Made by a program: the position numbers and the translations under genes
Notes under the pieces: model-generated
The model's database searches: none
What the model saw: only the letters and a program-made list of their open reading frames with translations
Told to the model about the DNA's origin: nothing
Shown: one piece after another, positions 22,667-30,336 of the stretch
Layout: each line of letters starts with the position of its first letter
Position numbering within the stretch: position 1 is the stretch's first letter
Source: Clostridiales bacterium
Lineage (GTDB): Bacteria; Bacillota; Clostridia; Christensenellales; Aristaeellaceae
Reading direction: 5' to 3'
DNA: 38,286 nt
Assembly: GCA_012728435.1 (NCBI GenBank)
Contig: JAAYFC010000048.1
Location: forward strand, 1-38,286

Positions 22667-25057
22667 ATGATGGATTGCAAGGTAAAACACAGGTTTGAAA
22701 CAATCAGCGCGGCCTTCCTGGCCCTGCTGCTGGTTGTGCTGCCCATCCAGTCGCTGGCGGCGGAAGGGCACGCCCGCTTTGGCAAGGGCAGCGGCGCCAT
22801 CACCTGGCCTTTTGCCTACGAGGACGCGTATTTCAGCCAGCCAGGCACCCAGTACAACCAAGGTCTGGCCACGGCCTCCCTGGGGATGGCGCTTTCCGCC
22901 TTCCGCAAAACCGATGTGCCGCTTGAAAAAAGCCATGAGAACATCAAAACGTTCTTTGAGGAGCTGGGCTTTGAGCAGCCGCTGTTTAGCCAGTATCACC
23001 TGCAGCCCACCATCAGCACCATCGCGACTGCCATGGCGCACAAACCCCTGGGGGAAACCACCCTGCTGGCTGTCGCTGTGAGCGGCGGGGGATACAAGGA
23101 TGAATGGAAAAGCAATTTCTCCATCGGTGACAGCCTCCACCACATCGGCTTTGACAGCGCGGCGCAGCAGGTCTTGCAGCGGGTGACCGCCTATATAAGC
23201 CAGCACCGCCTGCGGGATAAGCCCGTCAAAATCTGGGTCAGCGGCTATTCCCGCGCCGCCGCGACCGCCAACCGCCTGGGTGCCCTGCTGCAGGATGAAC
23301 GGCTGGTGAAGCCGGAAAACCTGTATGTGTATACCTTCGCGACCCCCAATGTGACCAAGCAGGCGGACGCGCTGGAATACAAATCCATCTATAACATCGT
23401 GGGCGCCTTTGACCCGGTGCCCATGGTGCCCTTTGCAGACTGGGGTTTTAAACGGTACGGCATCACCTATGTGCTGCCCGCCCCGCAGTTAAACAGCGAT
23501 TACCTGCTCCGGGTGGCCCCGGTGGCGGCGCTCTTCCAGCGCTATACCGGCACCCCCTTTTGGAGCAACCACTCCGGGGTCAGCGCCATCTCCAAGCTCC
23601 TCTCCTCCCTGTCGGAGTCCGTCACCAACACCCGGGACTATACCGACAAGGTGCAGCCCATGCTCATGGACCTGTGGGCCATTCGGAAAGAGCCCCTCAA
23701 GATGCTCACATCCTTCGCCCGGCATATGGTGTTCAAGGACAGCAGCCTGCGGGGGGTGCTTAGCAACATGTTTGCCATCGCCACCAACTCCCTGGGGGAG
23801 AACCTGGTGCAGGAGGCAGGCTTTGCCCAGAACCAGTGGCAGGAGGACAAAAGCCTGACGGACAACCTGGCACGTGAGCACTTCCCCGAGGGCTACATGG
23901 CCTGGATGTCTGCCTATGACAGCCTGGAGAAGATGATCAGCCCCACCCTGTTTTACCGCCAGCTCACCCTGGAGGGCTTTGATGACTTTCAGGTGCTGGA
24001 TGAGGCAGGGAATGTGTTCTTCTATTTCCGCTTCAATGAGGACGGTCAGGTGGAGCAAAGCCTGGACAGCGCCCTGTATTTTCCCCAGGCGGGCAACGCC
24101 ATGGTGCTGTCCCTTCCGGCGGACGCTGCCTATACCCTGAAAGCCAGGACGGACCAGTACGGGGTGTCCATGCTCCGGCTCAGGGAGGGCACTGCCGGCC
24201 TCACCCGGATGCAGGTGTACGAGCAAAAGGACGTGGTGCTGCCCCACGGCACCACCTGGCAGCTGTCCCTGCCGGTGATTACCGAGCAGGCCGCCCCCGG
24301 CGCTTCCACCTACACCCTGGCGGGGGATCACATCAGCCACTCCCTGGTCTACCAGGAAAATGCCCGCGCCCTGAGCGATGATGAGAAGAACAGCTCCTTT
24401 AGCGCTGTGTTCACCCAGAACCTGTTGATTGGCGTCGCTGTGCTGCTGCTCATTGTGGTGCTGCTGCTGTTTACCGTGTTCCTGGCTATCCGCGCTGCCA
24501 GGCGGCACAACCACAAGCATTACCTGGCCCGCTGCGGCACCCCCCTGCCCCGCCCCCGGCTGAAAGGCAACTTCCTCACCCGTGCCCACAAGCACAAGGT
24601 GCCCCTGAAGGTCTTAGCCCTGGTGCTTCTTGGCACCGGCATCTCCATCCTGGTGGTCACCACCCGGATGATGATGGCCTGGACGGCAGAGATCCAGCTC
24701 ATCCATCAGCGCTCTCTCTTCCTTTTTACCCTGATGTACTATGTGCCCTTTGGGGTGCTGCTGTTCTGTTGCGGGGTGCCCGCCCTGGTCACGGGGGTGT
24801 ATACCCTTTTGTGGCTGTGTGATGACTATGTCCTGTGCACCAGCCGCCTCCACGCCCGGATGGCCCTGCTGTTCACCCTGGGGCTGGCTGCGGTGCTGAC
24901 CTTGCCGGCCTATGGCTATTTTTCCCTGACCCTGCTCATCGCCACCCCACTGCAGCTGCTGTGCCTGCTCATCAGCCTGCACCTGATGCGGCGGGTGCTG
25001 AAACACCGGCGCAAGGCGCGGACACAAAAAAACCTGCCGAAAGCGGCAAGCTCTTAA
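22667..25057 (+). CDS. Secreted lipase-like alpha/beta hydrolase with C-terminal membrane domain
   Basis: 796 aa. A signal peptide (about 1-32, ending SLAAEG) leads into an alpha/beta-hydrolase domain. VSGYSRAAAT (nucleophile S195) is followed by YTFATPNVT and FDPVPMVPF, the usual order of class 3 lipase motifs with its Asp. A beta-rich region follows. A long hydrophobic segment near residue 605 and three to five more up to residue 780 anchor the C-terminus, which ends in a basic tail. The hydrolase would face outward; the substrate is unknown. ATG 22667 and 22670 both fit the RBS AAAGGA. The 23 extra codons to 22598 overlap the promoter and are rejected. Confidence 0.78.
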   Translation: MMDCKVKHRFETISAAFLALLLVVLPIQSLAAEGHARFGKGSGAITWPFAYEDAYFSQPGTQYNQGLATASLGMALSAFRKTDVPLEKSHENIKTFFEELGFEQPLFSQYHLQPTISTIATAMAHKPLGETTLLAVAVSGGGYKDEWKSNFSIGDSLHHIGFDSAAQQVLQRVTAYISQHRLRDKPVKIWVSGYSRAAATANRLGALLQDERLVKPENLYVYTFATPNVTKQADALEYKSIYNIVGAFDPVPMVPFADWGFKRYGITYVLPAPQLNSDYLLRVAPVAALFQRYTGTPFWSNHSGVSAISKLLSSLSESVTNTRDYTDKVQPMLMDLWAIRKEPLKMLTSFARHMVFKDSSLRGVLSNMFAIATNSLGENLVQEAGFAQNQWQEDKSLTDNLAREHFPEGYMAWMSAYDSLEKMISPTLFYRQLTLEGFDDFQVLDEAGNVFFYFRFNEDGQVEQSLDSALYFPQAGNAMVLSLPADAAYTLKARTDQYGVSMLRLREGTAGLTRMQVYEQKDVVLPHGTTWQLSLPVITEQAAPGASTYTLAGDHISHSLVYQENARALSDDEKNSSFSAVFTQNLLIGVAVLLLIVVLLLFTVFLAIRAARRHNHKHYLARCGTPLPRPRLKGNFLTRAHKHKVPLKVLALVLLGTGISILVVTTRMMMAWTAEIQLIHQRSLFLFTLMYYVPFGVLLFCCGVPALVTGVYTLLWLCDDYVLCTSRLHARMALLFTLGLAAVLTLPAYGYFSLTLLIATPLQLLCLLISLHLMRRVLKHRRKARTQKNLPKAASS

Positions 25058-25098
25058 GCTTCACAATTCGTACCTTCGATTCTTGAAGAATTAGATAT

Positions 25099-25129
25099 AA
25101 AAAAAGGGGTCCGGGGTCAATGGCCCCGG
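25099..25129 (-). terminator. Terminator candidate of the ABC exporter operon
   Basis: On the minus strand CCGGGG/CCCCGG with a seven-base loop, then ACCCC and seven T. The spacer before the T-run weakens the match. On the plus strand no good terminator follows the lipase-like gene. Confidence 0.5.
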
Positions 25130-25139
25130 GCAGGGGGTC

Positions 25140-25158
25140 AGGGGGATGAAATCCCCCT
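25140..25158. other. GC-rich hairpin between convergent genes
   Basis: Eight-base perfect stem agggggat/atccccct with a three-base loop. It stands just before the terminator on the minus strand and may help block convergent transcription. Confidence 0.55.
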
Positions 25159-25189
25159 GGCGTCCTCCGTATCCCCGTCTCCGCCGTCC

Positions 25190-27019
25190 CTAAGCCCCCC
25201 GCTGCTCCCGGAAGTGCTGGGCCTGGGCCATGAAAAGGTCCCGGTAGAGGTTGTGCCCCTTCATCAGAGCCTGGTGGCTGTCAAAGGCGGCGACCTGCCC
25301 GTCCTTCAGCAGGAGGATTTTGTCGCAAAAGGTAGAGGAGCTCATCCGATGGGAGATGAAGAGGGCGGTGCGGCCGCGGGTCAACTCGTGGAAGTGTTCG
25401 TAGACCTCGCTTTCGGCCAGGGGGTCCAGGGCGGCGGTGGGTTCGTCCAGGATGACCAGACCGCTTTTCCGGGTGAGGCTGCGGGCGATGGCAATCTTCT
25501 GTTTTTCGCCGCCGGAGAAATCCGTGGCGTCATCCCAGACCGCCTTGTTCAGGTGGGTATCCAGGCCCTCCGGCAGCCGCGCCATAAAGCCCTCCAGGCT
25601 GACCTCCTTGAGGATGGCATGCAGGGCTGCGTCGGGGCTGTTGCCCTCCGGGTCCAGGTTGTCCCTTAAGGTAAAGGGGAAGAGGAAGAAATCCTGGAAG
25701 ACGCAGGCCAGCTGGTCTAAATAGGCCTGGTAGTTGTATTCCCGGATGTCCCTGCCATTCCACAGGATGCGGCCGGATTGGGGCTCAAAGAGGCGGCAGA
25801 TCAGTTTCACCATGGTGCTCTTGCCAGCGTTGTTGAGGCCCACAATGCTGATTTTTTCGCCCTCTTTGATTTCAAAAGAAATATCGTCCAGAATCTGCCG
25901 GTCACCATGTGGATAGCGGAAGGACACGTTTTCAAAGGCCAGGCTTGTAAGGGGCTCCGGGGTGAGGCCGTCCTGCTGCTCGGCCTCGGGCAGCAGCATG
26001 AACTGGCAGAAGGGCATCAGGTGGTGGATGCTGGCCAGCAGTTCAAACACCCCGCCGAAGAAGCGCTGGAAGGTGGCAAAGAAGTTCTCTGTGGCCAGGA
26101 CGATGACAGAATAATCCCCCAGGGTGATTTGACTGCCCCACTGGCCTCCCAGAACCCGCAGGGCGGCATAGCCATAGGCCATCACCCGCATCAGGGCGGT
26201 AAAGAGGGCCTGGAGGGTCTTGTTATTGCCCTGCCTGTTGTACATGCCCTTCAGCCACAGGGTGATTTCCTCGGTATATGCGCCCACCTTGTAAAGCAGC
26301 AGGCGGTGAAGGCCATAGACCCGGTACTCCTTTTGAAACTGGGGAGAGAAGATGCTGTCAAACCAGTAGCCGTAGCGCCGGTTGGTGGGGATCAATTCCT
26401 GCATGCTGTGGCGCATATAGCGGGAAAACCGGGCGGAGAGCAGGCTGGCAATCACGCAGAGGGCCAGGAGGGCCAGAAGAAACCAGGGGGAGAAGGCAAA
26501 GAGCACAGCGGCCAGGCCCCCCAGGGTGAGAAGGCCGGTGATCATGTCCATGGCAGCGCCCATGAGGTTTTGCAGGGCACCGTAGTTGGTGATGGGGAAG
26601 ATGGCCCGCTCCTTCAGGTCCAGTACCTGGGGGTCCTCCAGTTGGGGATAGTGCAGCCGCATCACCTTGTCTGCAAACACCATGGGCACCTTTTGGCCAA
26701 GCAGCTGGCTGTGGCGTTTTTCCAGGGTCTTCACAAAGGACAGGGCCTGGAGCACCAGGTATTTGAGGGCGGCAAAGAAAAGGATGCCCTTCAAGAACTG
26801 CCCCCAGTCCCAGCCCAGGGTGAAGCCGTCGATGAGCATCTTGGGCAGGATCAGGTTTACCAGGCTGCTTATGGCCCCCAGGACGGCCTGGAACAGGAGC
26901 ACCAGGTAATAGGCTTTGTCCGCCTGCCAAATCAGCTGCAGAAGGCTGCGGATGGCCTGCCCTGTAGTGGCCTTTGGCAGGCCGTTCTCCGCTTTGACTG
27001 GCTTGCGTTTACTGTTCAC
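25190..27019 (-). CDS. ABC exporter half-transporter, second subunit
   Basis: 609 aa. About six membrane segments (residues 35-330) are fused to a nucleotide-binding domain with Walker A GLNNAGKST, Q-loop CVFQDFF, signature FSGGEKQKIAIAR, Walker B LVILDEPTAALD and H-loop SHRMS. All catalytic residues are in place. The start codon is GTG, 6 bases after GGAGG, and overlaps the partner gene by 11 bases. It should form a heterodimer with the product at 27009-28889. The exported substrate is unknown; drug or peptide export is possible. There is no peptidase C39 domain. Confidence 0.88.
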   Translation of the reverse strand: MNSKRKPVKAENGLPKATTGQAIRSLLQLIWQADKAYYLVLLFQAVLGAISSLVNLILPKMLIDGFTLGWDWGQFLKGILFFAALKYLVLQALSFVKTLEKRHSQLLGQKVPMVFADKVMRLHYPQLEDPQVLDLKERAIFPITNYGALQNLMGAAMDMITGLLTLGGLAAVLFAFSPWFLLALLALCVIASLLSARFSRYMRHSMQELIPTNRRYGYWFDSIFSPQFQKEYRVYGLHRLLLYKVGAYTEEITLWLKGMYNRQGNNKTLQALFTALMRVMAYGYAALRVLGGQWGSQITLGDYSVIVLATENFFATFQRFFGGVFELLASIHHLMPFCQFMLLPEAEQQDGLTPEPLTSLAFENVSFRYPHGDRQILDDISFEIKEGEKISIVGLNNAGKSTMVKLICRLFEPQSGRILWNGRDIREYNYQAYLDQLACVFQDFFLFPFTLRDNLDPEGNSPDAALHAILKEVSLEGFMARLPEGLDTHLNKAVWDDATDFSGGEKQKIAIARSLTRKSGLVILDEPTAALDPLAESEVYEHFHELTRGRTALFISHRMSSSTFCDKILLLKDGQVAAFDSHQALMKGHNLYRDLFMAQAQHFREQRGA

Positions 27020-28889
27020 GGGGCACCTCCTTCTTTATGTCCTGATAGTACTTGCCCTGGGTGTGAAAGAGCTGCCTGTACAGCCCTTCCTGAGCCAGCA
27101 GCTCCTGGTGGCTGCCATGCTGGGCAATCTGGCCGCCGGATAGCAGCAGGATGCGATCGCAGAAATAGGTGGAAGCCAGGCGGTGGCTGATGAACAGGGC
27201 GGTGCGACCCTTAAGCAAATCATCAAACTGCTGATAGATGGCCTGCTCTGCCAGGGCGTCCAGGGCGGCTGTGGGCTCGTCCATCACCATCATCCGGGCA
27301 TCCTTGCGGTACAGGGCCCTTGCAATCATCAGTTTCTGGTTTTCCCCGCCCGAGAGGATCACCCCCTCCTCGTGGATGATCTTCAAGAGGGGGGTGTCAA
27401 TGCCCTTTTCAAAGCTGTTCACCTTGTCCCACAGGCCGGCGGTTTGTAAGGCTTCTGTCACCCGGGCCCGGTCGATGCCATCTTCCCTGGCGGCCACGGT
27501 TTCCGCAATGGTGAAGGCCAGGGGGTCGACCTCCTGAAAGACCGTGCCAAAGAGGGCAAACAGGGCTTTCTGGGGCAGGGTGGCGCTGTCCACCTCATTG
27601 ATATAGATCTTGCCTTCATTGGGCTGGTAAAGGCCCAACAGCAGCTTTGCCAGGGTGGTCTTGCCAGCGCCGTTGAGGCCCACCAGGGCGCAGCGCTCCC
27701 CGGGGGCGATATCAAAGCTCAGTCCTTCCAGCACCAGCCGGTCGGTGCCGGGGTAGGCAAAGGACACGTTTTCAAAGCGGATGCTGACCGGACCTTCACC
27801 CGGCACCTGGCCCTGGCCGTCCAGGGAGGTGAGGGGTACATCCAGAAAATCAAAGGCGTCCTGGACGTAGAGGGTTTCATTTTTGATGAAGCCCAGCTGC
27901 TGGGACAGCAGCACCAGGGTCTGGGAGAAGAGGATCACGGCGGAGAGCAGCATCACAAAGTCCGCCATGGTGATGGCCCCGGCCATGCGCCTGTGCACCA
28001 GCAGCAGGGCGCACACCAGGTCCACCGCCACCAGGGCCAGGCCTTCCAGGAAGGACAGGCTAAACTCCCGCCGGGTAAAGGCGCGGTACAGCTTCATGTA
28101 GCTGGTGAGGAGGGGGTCAAACACCTGCTGAAAGCGCCCGGCCATCCGGTAGAGGCGCAGGTCCTTTCCGGCTTTGAAATTGGCGGCTTCCTCCCGCAGC
28201 ATCCCCATCCGCCGCATCAGGCGCACCAGCTCCTCCCGGCGCTTGTGTCTGTAGCTGCTGATGTGGGCCTGGGCCACCACCGTGATGGCCACCAGCACAA
28301 GGCCCGCAGCCGCCACCAGGGGGGACAGCCAGAACAGCAGGCCCCCCAGCAGCAGGGCGGACACCAGGGTGCCCCCCATTTCAAAGACCTTGTGCCAGGT
28401 TCCTTCCAGGCCGGCGTTGTTGCCGCTAAAGGACCAGTGGGCGGTTTTGATGTCGTCCATGAAGGCGGGGTTTTCATAGAGGCCGAAGTCCATCTCCATG
28501 ATTTTGTGCCCGGTGCGGTTGAGCCAAAGAAGGCGCTGCCTGGTAAACCAGGTGTAGTTGCGCTCCTTGAGCTGCACGGACAGGGCGCTGCACAGGAAAT
28601 AGACCAGGCCATAGACCCCGGCAGCCATCAGCATGGTTCGGGGGCTCACCTTGGGCGCCCCCAGCAGCCCCACCAGCACATAGAGGATGAGGACGGACAA
28701 AAGGGGCAGCACCCCATCGCAAAAAGCGTAGGCGATGTGTGCCAGCACCATCCGGGCACTGCTGCGCACCGGGGCATACATGCGCCACAACACCTTCAGG
28801 AAGGGCATTTTCCGGGGATGCAGGTACTGGCGTCTGTACTCCGGGTCCTGCAGCTCCCTTGCCAGGTCGCGTCTTGCCTGCGTGCTCAT
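27009..28889 (-). CDS. ABC exporter half-transporter, first subunit
   Basis: 626 aa with a membrane domain (about 45-340) and an NBD: Walker A GLNGAGKTT, Q-loop TVFQEVD, signature LSGGENQKLMIAR, Walker B MMVMDEPTAALD and H-loop SHRLA. A charged N-terminal tail of about 40 residues precedes the first membrane segment. Both subunits keep full ATPase motifs, unlike many heterodimeric exporters with one dead site. ATG 28889 follows AAGGAGGAG and overlaps the regulator's stop by four bases, so regulator and exporter are translated together. Confidence 0.88.
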   Translation of the reverse strand: MSTQARRDLARELQDPEYRRQYLHPRKMPFLKVLWRMYAPVRSSARMVLAHIAYAFCDGVLPLLSVLILYVLVGLLGAPKVSPRTMLMAAGVYGLVYFLCSALSVQLKERNYTWFTRQRLLWLNRTGHKIMEMDFGLYENPAFMDDIKTAHWSFSGNNAGLEGTWHKVFEMGGTLVSALLLGGLLFWLSPLVAAAGLVLVAITVVAQAHISSYRHKRREELVRLMRRMGMLREEAANFKAGKDLRLYRMAGRFQQVFDPLLTSYMKLYRAFTRREFSLSFLEGLALVAVDLVCALLLVHRRMAGAITMADFVMLLSAVILFSQTLVLLSQQLGFIKNETLYVQDAFDFLDVPLTSLDGQGQVPGEGPVSIRFENVSFAYPGTDRLVLEGLSFDIAPGERCALVGLNGAGKTTLAKLLLGLYQPNEGKIYINEVDSATLPQKALFALFGTVFQEVDPLAFTIAETVAAREDGIDRARVTEALQTAGLWDKVNSFEKGIDTPLLKIIHEEGVILSGGENQKLMIARALYRKDARMMVMDEPTAALDALAEQAIYQQFDDLLKGRTALFISHRLASTYFCDRILLLSGGQIAQHGSHQELLAQEGLYRQLFHTQGKYYQDIKKEVPREQ

Positions 28890-30070
28890 GTCTCCTCCTT
28901 GCCTTCTCCCGCCAGCCGGCTTAAGTCCTTTGCCAGGCCAGTCAGCTCAGCGGGGTTGATGCTGTAGTAGCTGCGGCGGCCTTCCACCCGGAGGCTCAGC
29001 AGCAAGGCCTGGTGCAATTGGCTGATGTGGTGGGACAGGGTGGCCGGGGTCAATCCCAGGGCGTCTGCCAGCTGCTGTACATATTGCTCGCCCTCATGCA
29101 GCAGGCGGATGATGGCCAGGCGGGTGGGGTCACTGATGGCTTTTAACTGCTGCTCCGTCAATTGATCCCGGGCTTTTCGCCCATCTCGCAGGGCGCTGAG
29201 TTCCTCAAAAAGCACCCCATGGTGGATTTTAAGGGGAAGGTTTGGCCTGAAGGTAAAGGCAAAGCCGATGTAGTTGAAATAGGTGAGGCTCACCTGGAGA
29301 TGGTAGGGATCCTCCGTCCGGAATGTGCTGGTGTCCGAGCCCATGCGCTCCAGCCAGTGAAAAGGCTCTGCACTTTTGCCAGCCTGTTCCAATTCCTTCA
29401 CCTTCTGGTGGAAGCGGTTCTTAACCTGCGGGAAGGCGGCTTTGAAGATTTCTTGCAGGGTCAGCAGGTGATCCCGGATCAGCTCATGCCAATCGTCAAT
29501 CTCCTGGAAGAAGCGCAACAGGGCCATCCTTTGGCTGTCTGAGATGGGAACCCTGCTGACTGCCTCAAAAACGCGGTACATCTCAACATCTGGGTTCAGG
29601 AGGGTTGTGAAGGCGTCATGGTTTTGGAAGTGGTCGTTTTCCATCTCCCCGCTCATCTCATACAGCTGCATCAGGCTGCCGGTGATGAAGGCCTCCCGGC
29701 TCATCCGGGCGGCATCTGAAACCCCAGTGCCATACAGCAATCCGGAAAGAAAGCCCTGGTTGTTGATTTGCTGGGTTTCGCCGCAGCGCACCTGGGAGAG
29801 GAAGGCCAGTTCCGCCTCCTCCTGGAGGAGCTTCTCAGCCCCGGCGCGGCATTTTGACAGGAAGGCTGCCATATCCGGGAAAGCCTGGGATACAGGGTCT
29901 GTTTCCATGCTGGCACCAGATGCTCTTTTTGTGAGGGGTTGCCGGGCCCAGGGCAGCAATCCTGGTTGTGCTGTGGCCTGGAAATCAAAATAGCTCTGCA
30001 TCATGTCGCAGGCTTCCTTAAAAATATTTGGGGCGGTCAGCAGGATGACCTGGCGGGTGGCTTTGGGCAT
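28886..30070 (-). CDS. Large ArsR-type regulator with N-terminal ligand-type domain
   Basis: 394 aa, about four times the size of a plain ArsR repressor. The winged helix-turn-helix is at the C-terminus (about 308-390): AISDPTRLAIIRLLHEG, QQLADALGLTPATLSHHISQL and a wing SLRVEGRRSYYSI. The first 300 residues are unrecognised, soluble, helical and acidic, and could sense a ligand or effector. It is the first gene of the exporter operon, behind AGGAGGT, and so probably regulates its own operon. Two palindromes in its leader are candidate sites. The metal-binding cysteines of classical ArsR (ELCVCDL) are missing, so metal sensing is unlikely. Confidence 0.82.
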   Translation of the reverse strand: MPKATRQVILLTAPNIFKEACDMMQSYFDFQATAQPGLLPWARQPLTKRASGASMETDPVSQAFPDMAAFLSKCRAGAEKLLQEEAELAFLSQVRCGETQQINNQGFLSGLLYGTGVSDAARMSREAFITGSLMQLYEMSGEMENDHFQNHDAFTTLLNPDVEMYRVFEAVSRVPISDSQRMALLRFFQEIDDWHELIRDHLLTLQEIFKAAFPQVKNRFHQKVKELEQAGKSAEPFHWLERMGSDTSTFRTEDPYHLQVSLTYFNYIGFAFTFRPNLPLKIHHGVLFEELSALRDGRKARDQLTEQQLKAISDPTRLAIIRLLHEGEQYVQQLADALGLTPATLSHHISQLHQALLLSLRVEGRRSYYSINPAELTGLAKDLSRLAGEGKEET

Positions 30071-30079
30071 GGCGACCTC

Positions 30080-30092
30080 CTATCTTTGATAG
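30080..30092. promoter_or_regulatory. Palindrome over the regulator's RBS
   Basis: CTATC-TTT-GATAG, five-base arms, directly adjoining the GGAGG of the ArsR-type gene. It could be an operator or an RNA hairpin close to the RBS. Confidence 0.35.
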
Positions 30093-30136
30093 CCATAGCG
30101 TATAAAAATAATAGAGAAATGTCAAGAATAAAAGAA

Positions 30137-30170
30137 TAGACAATTATCTAATATAATAGACCTTGGACAA
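30137..30170 (-). promoter_or_regulatory. Promoter and operator-like palindrome of the ArsR-exporter operon
   Basis: On the minus strand TTGTCC (30165-30170), 16-base spacer, GATAAT (30143-30148). The -10 is inside a 14-base imperfect palindrome (TAGACAA/TTATCTA, 30137-30150), a fit place for autorepression by the ArsR-type protein. A second possible -35 (TTGACA, 30120-30125) lies downstream but lacks a good -10. Confidence 0.5.
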
Positions 30171-30248
30171 AACTCCATAGATTGCTTTAACAAATGGGGC
30201 ATTAAGCCAAATCATGGCCAGATATTTGGCTGTTTTTGGTGCAAATGC

Positions 30249-30277
30249 TTGTCACAACCCCTCCATTATGGTAAAAT
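30249..30277 (+). promoter_or_regulatory. Promoter of the EF-G-like gene
   Basis: TTGTCA (30249-30254), 17-base spacer, TAAAAT (30272-30277), 60 bases before the ATG. Confidence 0.72.
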
Positions 30278-30336
30278 TCTTTCTGTTGTGAGCATACAGC
30301 GCAAGCATGCAATTTAATGATACAGGGGGAACTTAC

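Noticed and set aside
23489..24595. Long minus-strand open frame of 368 codons inside the lipase-like gene
   Set aside because: It has the Gly/His/Gln-rich composition of an antisense shadow, no RBS and no recognisable motif.
25778..27190. Long plus-strand open frame of 470 codons across the exporter gene
   Set aside because: A GC-driven antisense shadow: it crosses conserved Walker and signature motifs of the minus-strand exporter genes.
25190..28889. Bacteriocin or lanthipeptide export pair
   Set aside because: No C39 peptidase domain, and no precursor peptide or modification enzyme is visible nearby.
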